Positions 53,796-61,931 of a DNA stretch of 64,000 nucleotides are shown here, piece by piece (the stretch's first letter is position 1; each line of letters begins with the position of its first letter). A program made the translations under genes and the position numbers. Origin of the DNA: a bacterium (GTDB lineage Bacteria; Hinthialibacterota; Hinthialibacteria; OLB16); the NCBI GenBank assembly GCA_022072055.1, contig JAJVIK010000013.1:1-64000 (forward strand). Direction: 5' to 3'. A model generated the notes under the pieces. The model saw only the letters and a program-made list of their open reading frames with translations, was not told where the DNA came from and ran no database searches.

Positions 53796-54952
53796 GGGAG
53801 CGCTCCCGCCGCAAGTGTCGCGCCGCTCCGGACCGGGATGGAGGTGGGCCTGATGTTGCTCAACCCCTTGCCCCAGATTCGCTTGGCCTCTTCCAGATAG
53901 AAGATATAGTTGGAGAGGGGGACATCGGGGGGAACCCGATGGTCCGGGGTGGGGATGAAGCCGCCCTCCTCAACCACTGGGGCCAGGCGCTCGATTTCGC
54001 GAGCAATCCCCTCTTTCGGTCCGGCAAGAATCCGCTTGTCCACTCCCCCCATGAGCCGCAGGTCCTTCCCGAACCGGCGACGAAACTCCACTACGTCCGC
54101 GTTCCAGGTTCCCACCTCGATGGGGAACATCATGTTCACCCCGGCCTCAAGCCATAGGGGCGTAAGGTCATCCACCTTGCCGTCACAATCGACAAACACA
54201 ATATCCACCCCATGGCGATGGAGGACAGAGGTGATTCGCTTGTATTGCGGAACCAGAAGCTCGCGAAAGACCTTCGGGGAGAGCAGCGGGCCGGATCGGT
54301 AGCACATATCCTCCCAGAAATTGGCAGCCTCGGGACGAATCCCGGCCGCGCAGGTGGTCTCAATCACGGAAACAATCACATCCGCGAGTGTCTCCACGAT
54401 CTCCTCAAGGAGCTTGCGGTCGTCATAGACCAGCTCGGAGATCCGCTCCAACCCGAACCAGTTGCGGGGCAGGCCATACAGCGAACCGACGTTCAGGAAC
54501 ACGGGGTATTCCCGGTCGGGTCGGGTCAACTCCTCGACTTTCAGCCGCCATTCGGCGCTGGGGGGAAAGCGATTCGGATCATCCGGCATCAAGCGGGGCT
54601 GGTAGTGACGCTCCCACGTGTCGCGATCTTTGAGGCTGTGGTCCAAATGACGGGGTATCGATCCGAGGAATTTGCCGCGCTCGACAATCACCCCATCGGT
54701 CTGGCGGACCACCTCGCTCTCGCCGCGATCCTCGATCACCCGCTCTTCAAAGGTCGGGCGCAACCCGACCTCCCCGCCACACCCGATCCACTGCGGGTCC
54801 ATGCCGAAGAATTCATCGGGATCGGCGCCCTCCGGATATCCCTGTTCGCGCCAGACCACAAGGGTTTCGCTCCAGAAGCCGAAATCCATGATCGGGCAGC
54901 GGTCGCGCGGAAGGTAGTGCAAGGTTGCGTGAAATCGTTCTCGGGGGTTCAT
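53792..54952 (-). CDS. URO-D family protein, divergent MtaA-like
   Basis: A 386-residue URO-D superfamily protein. The barrel strand that carries the zinc H-x-C in MtaA reads FVDCDGKVDD here, so the Cys stays but the His is lost, and the third-ligand strand reads TPDHRVPPDVP with no Cys. Zinc binding must therefore differ or be missing. N-terminal MNPRERFHATLHYLPRDR is the usual family start. It lies 3 bp after mtaB and overlaps the second URO-D gene by 4 bp. It may act as a methyltransferase with a different acceptor or as a non-catalytic partner; I cannot decide from sequence. Confidence 0.88.
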   Translation of the reverse strand: MNPRERFHATLHYLPRDRCPIMDFGFWSETLVVWREQGYPEGADPDEFFGMDPQWIGCGGEVGLRPTFEERVIEDRGESEVVRQTDGVIVERGKFLGSIPRHLDHSLKDRDTWERHYQPRLMPDDPNRFPPSAEWRLKVEELTRPDREYPVFLNVGSLYGLPRNWFGLERISELVYDDRKLLEEIVETLADVIVSVIETTCAAGIRPEAANFWEDMCYRSGPLLSPKVFRELLVPQYKRITSVLHRHGVDIVFVDCDGKVDDLTPLWLEAGVNMMFPIEVGTWNADVVEFRRRFGKDLRLMGGVDKRILAGPKEGIAREIERLAPVVEEGGFIPTPDHRVPPDVPLSNYIFYLEEAKRIWGKGLSNIRPTSIPVRSGATLAAGALP

Positions 54953-54955
54953 GGT

Positions 54956-56332
54956 TCAGCTCAGGCCATACTCCTCTGGAAGAAAGGTCTCCCGACTGGT
55001 TTCGGGCAGACACTCGGCGATCAGGTCTTCTTCCCGATCCGGAAGCTCCTCCGCCTCCTTTGCAAGGCGCTCGAGCCAACGCCGTTCGCGGTCGGGAATC
55101 CGAAGACGTCCCTCCTCGAAAGCGCGGTTGATTTCACGGAGCGCGGCGCGGGCGGCGCGGCGGGTTTGGAGGTAAGGGGTGGGTTCCCGCGCGATTTCCG
55201 AGGCGATGCGGAGGACCACATCAGGCCGCAGGACATACGCTTGGGGATCGAGGGCCGAATCCGACTCGACCAACCAATCCCGCAGCTTGCGCGCATCTTC
55301 GCGGGATTGTCCCGCCACGTTCATCAATCTGCAGTCGTAGGCCAGTTGTTCCAGGGACACCGTGGGAGCGTCCGCGCTGAGCAGACGCACCTTCTGAACC
55401 GATTCGTTCGACCAACAGTCGCAGACCGCCTGGGCGATGTTGCCGACATGACTGAGATGGGCGCAGGCCGCCGTACGCCCCTCCATCGAAATCGGAACCC
55501 CCGCGAGAGCCTTGAGGTAGGGCCCCTCATAAGCGCAGTCCTTGCTGGGGCCTCTCGCTCCCACTCGATACGCCACAAGGTCTCTTGGGACCGAGGCGAC
55601 ACGGATCACGGCCGCGAACACCTTCGGCAGCATGTTCCGGTCGGCAAGCACCATCGCGGTGTTCGCGAATCCGCAAGCCGTGTCACCTGAGGGAACCGTG
55701 TCTGTCCCCTCGCAGGCTGAAAGGATCTCCCCCCATAGATACTCCATGTCGCGCGGGGCGAGGACCCCAAGCGCGAAGACCACCTTCTTGAGGTCGGCGT
55801 TCATCAGCCCCTCATCCGAAACCTCCTTGCCGCCGGTGGATTCGATGGCGAGCAGGTCCGCGCCCGCATGCGGGGCCTTGTGCAGGAATTCGACCATGCC
55901 CTCCCAGAAGGGTCCGGAGCGCATGCGCGGGGGGCGACGGTGGTCGCGGGTGTCGTTGGGGGTGAGACGCAACGCCGCGCGCAGGCCATGCGATTGGTGA
56001 AATCGGTCGATGGTTTCGGAGAGAATCTCGGTGATCTCCAGCCCCCATGCCGGATTCACGGTCATCGGCGGGAGGGTCTCAAACTCGAACAGGATTCCCG
56101 GGACTTCCAGTTCCACCGCGCGGCGGCAAAGATCCTCGATCATCAAGGAGTATTGTTCGCGGATATCAGCCCAATTCTCCGGGCAGATTTCGATGGCTTG
56201 GAGGGTGAAGTTAACCTCCGGGATAACCGTCCCCGCGCCGATTTCCAGATGATTCCCGCAAGTCACGGGACACCGTGCGTGTCCGAAGAGGAATTCCTCC
56301 AATCGAGGAATGGTCGGCTGGGAAACGGGCAT
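54956..56332 (-). CDS. mtaB: MtaB-like methanol:corrinoid methyltransferase
   Basis: A 458-residue methyltransferase that would transfer a methyl group from methanol (or a related methyl donor) to the corrinoid protein. The zinc ligands of the M. barkeri enzyme are matched almost position for position: E164 (AIESTGGKE), C220 (SGDTACGFAN) and C266 (PSKDCAYEGP). The start is ATG 56332: it gives a family-typical N-terminus and has GGGGAG nine bases upstream; the frame is open to 56479 but runs into the intergenic region and mtaC. It lies 55 bp after mtaC. No in-frame TAG is present, so no pyrrolysine. Substrate specificity (methanol versus methoxylated compound) is inferred from the ligands and partners. 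Confidence 0.93.
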   Translation of the reverse strand: MPVSQPTIPRLEEFLFGHARCPVTCGNHLEIGAGTVIPEVNFTLQAIEICPENWADIREQYSLMIEDLCRRAVELEVPGILFEFETLPPMTVNPAWGLEITEILSETIDRFHQSHGLRAALRLTPNDTRDHRRPPRMRSGPFWEGMVEFLHKAPHAGADLLAIESTGGKEVSDEGLMNADLKKVVFALGVLAPRDMEYLWGEILSACEGTDTVPSGDTACGFANTAMVLADRNMLPKVFAAVIRVASVPRDLVAYRVGARGPSKDCAYEGPYLKALAGVPISMEGRTAACAHLSHVGNIAQAVCDCWSNESVQKVRLLSADAPTVSLEQLAYDCRLMNVAGQSREDARKLRDWLVESDSALDPQAYVLRPDVVLRIASEIAREPTPYLQTRRAARAALREINRAFEEGRLRIPDRERRWLERLAKEAEELPDREEDLIAECLPETSRETFLPEEYGLS

Positions 56333-56387
56333 GAGGGCGGACTCCCCTCCCTTCGTGGTGGACTCTCCTCCCCCAAACGCGAGTGGG

Positions 56388-57038
56388 TCAAGCGGCGGCG
56401 GGAACCTTCGCCGCAAGCGAACGCGCCAGGGCCACCGCTCCACTGGCGTTGTCGCTGTACCCATCGGCGCCGATTTCATCCGCGTAACGCTGAGTGATCG
56501 GGGCCCCCCCGATCATGACCTTCACCCTCTCGCGGATGCCCGCCTCCTCCAGCGCGGCGACAACCTTTTTCATCGCGGGCATGGTTGTGGTGAGCAGCGC
56601 GGAAAGAGCGATGATCGAGGCCCCTTTGTCCTTGGCGGCGGTCACGAAGGCTTCGGGGGACACATCCACCCCCAAGTCGACCACTTCAAATCCCCCGCCC
56701 TCCAGCATGGCGGCAACCAGATTCTTCCCAATATCGTGCAGATCCCCTTTGACTGTCCCGATCGCCACTCGTCCGGCCGGTTCGGCCCCTTTTTCGGCCA
56801 AAAGCGGTTTGATCAGCTCCAGCGCGGATTTCATTGCCCGGGCAGAGATCAAGAGCTCGGGAACAAAGTACTCGTTGGTTTCAAACAGACGTCCCACCTC
56901 ATCCATCGCCGGGATTAGGGTCTTGTCCAGCAATTCCTTCGGATCAACTGATTCCTTCAGAGCTTCCTCGGTGAGGGCTCGCGCGGACTTCGCGTCCCCG
57001 GTGAGAATCGCCTGATACAACTTCTCGCGGTCAACCAT
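56388..57038 (-). CDS. mtaC: MtaC-like corrinoid (B12-binding) protein
   Basis: A 216-residue methyl carrier. The helical cap domain spans residues 1-85. The cobalamin domain follows, with D99-x-H101-x2-G104 (GDLHDIGKN), H101 being the lower cobalt ligand, then SALLTTTMPAMK and the GGAPIT loop. ATG 57038 has AAGGAG nine bases upstream; the open frame continues to 57107 through the leader. It is the first gene of the methyltransferase operon, about 137 nt after the predicted start of transcription from a TCGACA-17-TATAAT promoter. The protein takes the methyl group from MtaB and passes it to a MtaA-like URO-D protein; RACo reactivates it. Confidence 0.95.
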   Translation of the reverse strand: MVDREKLYQAILTGDAKSARALTEEALKESVDPKELLDKTLIPAMDEVGRLFETNEYFVPELLISARAMKSALELIKPLLAEKGAEPAGRVAIGTVKGDLHDIGKNLVAAMLEGGGFEVVDLGVDVSPEAFVTAAKDKGASIIALSALLTTTMPAMKKVVAALEEAGIRERVKVMIGGAPITQRYADEIGADGYSDNASGAVALARSLAAKVPAAA

Positions 57039-57181
57039 GGCGCCAGTCTCCTTCCCTTTAGGCAAGCGGGACAATCGCGCCCCGGCCTTGCGACATTCTC
57101 CAGTCACTCCCCCTCGCGGTGACCCGCTGGGCGCTTGGGGCGGGCGGGTCCAGGAGAGACCGGTTCCATCAATTTCGTACT

Positions 57182-57210
57182 ATTATAGGACCTTGAAATC
57201 CCAGTGTCGA
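57182..57210 (-). promoter_or_regulatory. sigma-70 promoter of the mta operon
   Basis: On the minus strand TCGACA (57210-57205) and a perfect TATAAT (57187-57182) are 17 bp apart. This is the best promoter in the window. The leader to mtaC is about 137 nt and contains ACCCGC/GCGGGT inverted arms, but no B12-box-like sequence was found. Confidence 0.75.
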
Positions 57211-57293
57211 GTGCCAATTTCCCCCCTTTTTCCCTTCCCCTCCCGCATCGCCCGTTGAGGGTTAGGGCGGGGGGGCCGCGCGAATCGTGATCG

Positions 57294-57953
57294 CTACGGG
57301 ACGACGCGCGCAATATCCCCGTTCGACTTGGTGCCGTTGGTGGGACTGTAGGCCCAGTTGGTCGCGTTGATCCGAAGCGCCACCATGTCGTTGGGGTTGA
57401 GATTGATGCTGTCAAGGTCCCCATCGGGCGCCACGCTTTGCAGCGACCAGTTGATCCCGTTGCGCTTCATCGCGTCCGCCGTGGTGATCTGACCGTCTTT
57501 CCGAAGGGAATCCTGGGACCAGTAGAGATAGCTCATCCCATGCAGCTTGTCCGGGGGCAGAACCACAATGATGCCGCCCGTGGTGCCGTTAACGAGCTTC
57601 CCATCCGTTGGCGCGAACGGATCGGTGGGGACTCGATCCATATACTTGACGGGAGTGGTTAGCATCATCAGGCCGAAGATGTTCACCGGCGTTGGAAGCA
57701 CATTGAACGGAGTCTGCTCATAGAAGGCGTTGGGGGGGTAGCGACGGTAGTCTGTCCGGTACGCCTCCAGGGCCAGTCCGAGGCCGCGCATCTCGGCCTT
57801 GGCGCGGGTCACCCTCGAGCGGGTCTGGGCCTCCAGGAAATTGGGAAGGGCGATGGCGATCAAGATGAGAATGATGGCGATCACAATCAGCAGCTCGATC
57901 AGGGTGAATGCGGAATCCCATTTCCTGAACCGAACCGGGATTTGGGGAATCAT
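57294..57953 (-). CDS. type IV pilin/type II pseudopilin-like protein
   Basis: A 219-residue prepilin-like protein. The class III signal is clear: a basic leader, then A|FTLIELLIVIAIILILIAIALP, whose first part (FTLIELL) shows the cleavage site after Ala15 and the Glu at mature position 5. A GspG-like helix follows (TRAKAEMRGLGLALEAYRTDYRRYPP, here split: GLALEAYRTDYRRYPP), then a 140-residue globular domain. ATG 57953 has AAGGAGG eight bases upstream. No other secretion or pilus gene is near; such orphan pseudopilins are often numerous in Planctomycetes/Lentisphaerae-like genomes and use a shared assembly machine elsewhere. Divergent from hemB. Confidence 0.92.
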   Translation of the reverse strand: MIPQIPVRFRKWDSAFTLIELLIVIAIILILIAIALPNFLEAQTRSRVTRAKAEMRGLGLALEAYRTDYRRYPPNAFYEQTPFNVLPTPVNIFGLMMLTTPVKYMDRVPTDPFAPTDGKLVNGTTGGIIVVLPPDKLHGMSYLYWSQDSLRKDGQITTADAMKRNGINWSLQSVAPDGDLDSINLNPNDMVALRINATNWAYSPTNGTKSNGDIARVVP

Positions 57954-58091
57954 GAGTAAAACCTCCTTCACATATTCGGCGAAGAATTGCCGGTTTAATC
58001 GTTTTAGGATAAGCCCGCCGACCTCGTTTCGCAACCTTTTTTTTCCCTCCCTCCGGTTGGAAAGAACCGGCCGACCCGATAACCTTCCGAC

Positions 58092-59075
58092 ATGATGGAT
58101 TCGCTCGTGTTTCAAAGATTGCGGCGCTTGCGCGCCACGCCCGCCTCGCGTTCCCTGGTTCGGGAGACCCGCCTCCATCGGGGGGATTTCATCCTCCCCC
58201 TGTTCGTGGTCCCCGGGGCGAGGGTTCGCAAGGAGGTTCCCTCGATGCCGGGAGTCTTCAACCTGTCCGTGGACCAAGCCGTGGAGGAGGCGCGTCAAAT
58301 TCGGGATGCGGGAATTCCCGCCGTCATCCTGTTCGGGATTCCCGAGGAGAAGAATGCAACGGCGACGGGCGCGTTTGTCGAGCATGGGATCGTTCAGCGG
58401 GCGGCCTCGGCCCTGAAACAGGCGACACCGGATCTGGTGGTGATCGCCGACACGTGTCTCTGTGAGTACACAAATCACGGTCACTGTGGAATTCTCGAAG
58501 GGGAGACGGTCGCGAATGATCCCACGCTTGAGGTCCTCGGCAGGACCGCGGTTTCCCAGGCGCGCGCCGGAGCGGACTGGATCGCGCCCTCCGGGATGAT
58601 GGATGGGATGGTGGCGGCCATTCGCGCCGCCTTGGATGATGCGGGCTTCAAGCATACCCCAATTCTGTCTTACGCCGCCAAATACGCCTCGGGATTTTAT
58701 GGTCCCTTCCGTGACGCCGCGCAATCAACCCCCGCCTTTGGGGACCGCCGCACTCACCAGATGGACCCGGCCAACCGTCGCGAGGCGCTTCGAGAGATTG
58801 AGGAGGACCTCGCCGAAGGGGCCGACGCGGTGATGGTCAAACCCGCGCTAGCGTACCTCGACATCATCCGCGAGGCGCGCGACCGGTTCGACGCGCCCCT
58901 CGCGGCCTATCAGGTGAGCGGGGAGTATTCGATGATCAAGGCGGCGGGCCGTAACGGATGGATCGACGAGCGTCGGGTGGCCCTGGAGACCCTGGTCTCC
59001 ATCAAGCGCGCGGGCGCGGACATGATTCTGACCTATTTCGCGCTGGAGGCGTGCGGGTGGGAGGAAGTCGGGTGA
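58092..59075 (+). CDS. hemB: porphobilinogen synthase (delta-aminolevulinate dehydratase)
   Basis: A 327-residue enzyme joining two 5-aminolevulinates into porphobilinogen. The Zn-type site is present: C122, C124, C132 ([12 protein letters not shown]). The Schiff-base lysines are K197 ([10 protein letters not shown]) and K250 ([10 protein letters not shown]). The allosteric Mg site region (RDRF) is also visible. A CCGGTT/AACCGG hairpin and a T8 run lie in the leader. The gene is single on this strand; hemC is 2.9 kb away on the other strand, so heme genes are loosely clustered. Corrinoid supply for the neighbouring mta operon also depends on this pathway. Confidence 0.97.
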   Translation: MMDSLVFQRLRRLRATPASRSLVRETRLHRGDFILPLFVVPGARVRKEVPSMPGVFNLSVDQAVEEARQIRDAGIPAVILFGIPEEKNATATGAFVEHGIVQRAASALKQATPDLVVIADTCLCEYTNHGHCGILEGETVANDPTLEVLGRTAVSQARAGADWIAPSGMMDGMVAAIRAALDDAGFKHTPILSYAAKYASGFYGPFRDAAQSTPAFGDRRTHQMDPANRREALREIEEDLAEGADAVMVKPALAYLDIIREARDRFDAPLAAYQVSGEYSMIKAAGRNGWIDERRVALETLVSIKRAGADMILTYFALEACGWEEVG

Positions 59076-59161
59076 AAGGCGCTCCGAGGAGGTTGGTGTA
59101 ATCGCCTCCACCTCGATGGAATCGGGAGAATGGGAAACCTGATCACGGGGACCGGATGACG

Positions 59162-59302
59162 ATGAGTTTTGACCGGATCACTCACTCTGTCAGACGGGTT
59201 CTCGAGGCGCCGGCAACTTACCCGGATCGAGATGCCCTCAGATTGGAGTACCCCGAGCTGGATTCAGGAGCATGGAATAAGAGTCCGGAATCTTCCCCTT
59301 GA
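59162..59302 (+). pseudogene. possible DUF433 antitoxin remnant
   Basis: A 46-codon open frame. It begins MSFDRITHS, as DUF433-family antitoxins typically do, and continues VLEAPATYPDRDALRLEYPEL, which resembles the late DUF433 segment 'L..GAT.EE.L..YP.L'. The middle (GGKPCIRGTR region) is missing. It overlaps the end of the GNAT gene on the other strand by 65 bp. I read it as a gene with an internal deletion; chance is possible. Confidence 0.35.
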
Positions 59303-59828
59303 CTGAGTCCCATGCAAGGGAGCAAGTTTGGGTTCTCATCAACGGCCGAAAGCCAAACCTCAAGTAAAGCGAGATCGCCGGGATCCTCGCGCTGGAAGTC
59401 ACCAGGTAGCACTTTGAGTGGTCCTCGGCCAAACGGTGCAGAACGCGAGCAAGCAGCGGCTTGGACAGCCCCTTGCCCTGATGCTCCGGCCTGATCGCCA
59501 CCCAATGCACACGCCCCCAGGTCTCCCCCTCGAACTCATTGTCATACCAGGCGCTCGCGGTCCCGACCGTCTCCCCATTCGGGCCGATCAGGAAGAACCC
59601 GCGCGAGCGAAAACTGTCCAGGTCATATCCGAATTCGGACTCAAAGGTCTCCAGGGTGACCTTGTTGTACCTGTCCGCGAGCTCATGGATGCGCACCCAG
59701 GCCGCCTCATCCCCCGGCTGGTAGACGCGAATGGAATATCCAGCCGGGAGCTCATGCTTCGGCAAACCGGAAAGATCGGGCCGAGCCATGAAGACCTCGA
59801 TATTGGGAAGCTCCTCGTCAACAGTCAT
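59238..59828 (-). CDS. GNAT family N-acetyltransferase
   Basis: A 196-residue protein with a GNAT domain from about residue 30 on: YSIRVYQPGDEAAWVRIH at the start, then RVHWVAIRPEHQGKGLSKPLL with the acetyl-CoA loop Q-G-K-G-L-S, and SARIPAISLYLRFGFRP at the end. ATG 59828 overlaps the stop of the dehydrogenase gene (ATGA), so the upstream open frame is ignored. It is the last gene of the hemC-ald-dehydrogenase-GNAT operon. The substrate is unknown. Confidence 0.9.
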   Translation of the reverse strand: MTVDEELPNIEVFMARPDLSGLPKHELPAGYSIRVYQPGDEAAWVRIHELADRYNKVTLETFESEFGYDLDSFRSRGFFLIGPNGETVGTASAWYDNEFEGETWGRVHWVAIRPEHQGKGLSKPLLARVLHRLAEDHSKCYLVTSSARIPAISLYLRFGFRPLMRTQTCSLAWDSVKGKIPDSYSMLLNPARGTPI

Positions 59829-60802
59829 GGGTTGAGGCAATCCTCCGGAATCTCTCCCCTCAGGAGCGCCGCAAGGTTCTCCGCGGCTCGACGCTGGAGC
59901 TCCCGCGATGCCTCCTCCGAATACCACGCGTAATGCCCGGTGTACAACACATGCGGATGGTTCAAGAGACGTTCCAAGGATGGCAGGGGCGGCTCCACGC
60001 TGAAGACATCCAAGCCGGCCGAGCGAATCCGCCCTTCTTCCAGTCCCACGAGCAGGGCGGCCTCATCCACCACCTCACCACGCGCCGTGTTGACCAGGAT
60101 CGGACTGCGCCTCATCCGTGAAACGGCATCCCGATTGATCAGGTGGCGGGAGGATTCGTTCAAGTCGCAATGCAGCGAGATCACATCACTCTCCTCGAAC
60201 AAGGTTTCGAGGTTCATACGGGTCGCGCCGAGGCGCGCGAACTGTTCGGGGGTCACCTTCGGATCCACTGCCAGCACCCGACGCACCAGGGGCCGGGCCT
60301 TCCGGCAAAGGGTTCCGCCGATGTTACCGAGTCCGATGATCCCCAGGGTCAGGGAACGAAGCTCCGGCATCGGCTCACGAGGCGGGCGGCTGTAAGCCCC
60401 CATCAGGGTCGCGGGGGCTTGCGGGATGGCTCGCGCGAGCGAAAGCATCAGCGCAAGGGCATGGTCCGAAACCGAATGGTTGGCGTAGCCGCGCACATTG
60501 GCCACCCTCACTCCCCGCCCCGAAGCGGCCGATAAGTCCACATTGTCATAACCCACCCCATAGCGGACCAGGCAGCGGACTTCCGGGAGCGCATCCAGGA
60601 GGGGGCCATCGATCACGCTCCAGCGGACCAACAGTCCCGCCGCGCCGCGCGCAAACCGAATTCTCCCCTCGCGGTCGTTCCGTTCTCCCTCGAAGACCGC
60701 GAGGTCATGCCCCGCGGAGTCCAGGATTTCCTGTTCAATGGCATACGACTCGTAGCCCGGATCGAGGATGACCACGCGGGGCCTTGTCGAGAAGGATGTC
60801 AT
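59825..60802 (-). CDS. D-isomer-specific 2-hydroxyacid dehydrogenase, CtBP-like
   Basis: A 325-residue NAD-dependent dehydrogenase. Nucleotide motif GIIGLGNIGG starts near residue 155; the catalytic set is Arg in NTARGEVVDE, Glu in the SVEPPLPS strand, and His in YTGHYAWYSEE. The pattern fits the CtBP/hydroxypyruvate-reductase-like branch more than PdxB or SerA; no ACT domain. It starts 4 bp after ald and overlaps the GNAT gene by 4 bp. Pairing with alanine dehydrogenase suggests 2-oxo/2-hydroxy acid metabolism, but the substrate cannot be set. Confidence 0.92.
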   Translation of the reverse strand: MTSFSTRPRVVILDPGYESYAIEQEILDSAGHDLAVFEGERNDREGRIRFARGAAGLLVRWSVIDGPLLDALPEVRCLVRYGVGYDNVDLSAASGRGVRVANVRGYANHSVSDHALALMLSLARAIPQAPATLMGAYSRPPREPMPELRSLTLGIIGLGNIGGTLCRKARPLVRRVLAVDPKVTPEQFARLGATRMNLETLFEESDVISLHCDLNESSRHLINRDAVSRMRRSPILVNTARGEVVDEAALLVGLEEGRIRSAGLDVFSVEPPLPSLERLLNHPHVLYTGHYAWYSEEASRELQRRAAENLAALLRGEIPEDCLNP

Positions 60803-60806
60803 CTAT

Positions 60807-61931
60807 TCACCGCTGGGAGTGAAGCAGGAAATCCTCGATGGGGACATGCCGGAGCTGAAAGTCCCTGGCCACCGCCGCATGGGTCACCTTGCCATCGAAA
60901 ACATTGACCGCGCGACGCAGCGCGGAGTCGCGCCGAATCACCTCCGGGAACCCGAGGTCGGCGATCCGCCGGATGAACGGCGCGCTCGCGTTGATGAGGG
61001 CCAGGGTCGATGTCCGCGCCACACACCCAGGCATGTTGGGGACACAGTAGTGGATAATTCCATCCACTTCGTAAGTGGGCTGGGTGTGGTGAGTGGGGCG
61101 CGAGGTCTCAAAGCAGCCCCCTTGGTCGATGGCCACATCCACGAGCACCGCGCCCTTCGGGAGCAGCCCCAGGTCCTTACGGGAGAGAAGGCTCGGGGCC
61201 TTGCCGCCGACACGGTGCGCCGCGCCGATCACCAGGTCCGCGCTGGGAAGGAGCTCGCGGATGTTGGAGGGGGAGGCATAAACGCCTTCCACTCCCCTGG
61301 GGAGCGAGCCGGCAATCTCCCGGAGACGGTTCAGGTTCACATCCAATAGGGTGACTCGGCCGCCGAGCGACGCGGCGGTCCGCGCGGCGGTGACTCCAAC
61401 GGTTCCCGCGCCGAAAACCACCACGTGGACAGGCGGGGCCCCCGTGATTCCAGCCAACAGCAGACCTCGTCCCCCCATCGGAGTTTGCAGCCACTTGGCC
61501 CCTTCGAGGATCGCGAGGCGCCCGGCAATCTCGCTCATCGGAACCAGCAGCGGGTGGCGTCCATCATCGGTCTCGATGGTCTCCATGGCGATGCAGATCG
61601 CCCCCGACTCGATCATGGCCTCAAGCAGCTCTCGAGAAGCGGCGAAGTGGAAGTACATGAAGAGCAGCTGTCCCCAGGCGATGCGCGGCCATTCCGAGGG
61701 TTGCGGCTCCTTGACCTTGCAGATCAGCTCCGCCCCCCTCCAAACTTCCTCGGCGGAGGTTACTTCGGCCCCGGCCTCAAGAAACTCCGGATCCTCGATC
61801 CCGGCCCCGACTCCAGCCCCGCGCTCCACCAGCACCCGGTGCCCGGCCTCGACGAGATTCCGGGCAAGCGGCGGTGTCATGGCCACCCGGAACTCATCCT
61901 GCTTGATCTCCTTTGGGGCCCCCACAATCAC
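60807..61931 (-). CDS. ald: alanine dehydrogenase
   Basis: A 374-residue NAD-dependent enzyme interconverting L-alanine and pyruvate plus ammonia. N-terminal IVGAPKEIKQDEFRVAMTP has the substrate-binding Arg15; K73-type Lys lies in ICKVKEPQ; His in LFMYFHFAAS is the catalytic His; the Rossmann motif VVVFGAGTVGVTAAR is central; DVAIDQGGCFETSRPTHH (shortened) carries the conserved Asp. Length fits the family. The start is GTG 61931, which overlaps the hemC stop (GTGA). Second gene of a four-gene overlapping operon. Confidence 0.95.
   Translation of the reverse strand: MIVGAPKEIKQDEFRVAMTPPLARNLVEAGHRVLVERGAGVGAGIEDPEFLEAGAEVTSAEEVWRGAELICKVKEPQPSEWPRIAWGQLLFMYFHFAASRELLEAMIESGAICIAMETIETDDGRHPLLVPMSEIAGRLAILEGAKWLQTPMGGRGLLLAGITGAPPVHVVVFGAGTVGVTAARTAASLGGRVTLLDVNLNRLREIAGSLPRGVEGVYASPSNIRELLPSADLVIGAAHRVGGKAPSLLSRKDLGLLPKGAVLVDVAIDQGGCFETSRPTHHTQPTYEVDGIIHYCVPNMPGCVARTSTLALINASAPFIRRIADLGFPEVIRRDSALRRAVNVFDGKVTHAAVARDFQLRHVPIEDFLLHSQR

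Noticed and set aside
52725-54952. hemE for the two URO-D proteins, given hemB and hemC nearby
   Set aside because: They sit in the mta operon and have MtaA-like rather than HemE active-site segments.
54956-56332. Pyrrolysine-type methylamine methyltransferase
   Set aside because: Ligands match MtaB (Glu/Cys/Cys), and there is no in-frame TAG.
57039-57175. Cobalamin riboswitch before mtaC
   Set aside because: No B12-box-like sequence or the expected multi-stem layout was found by eye; the leader also seems too short.
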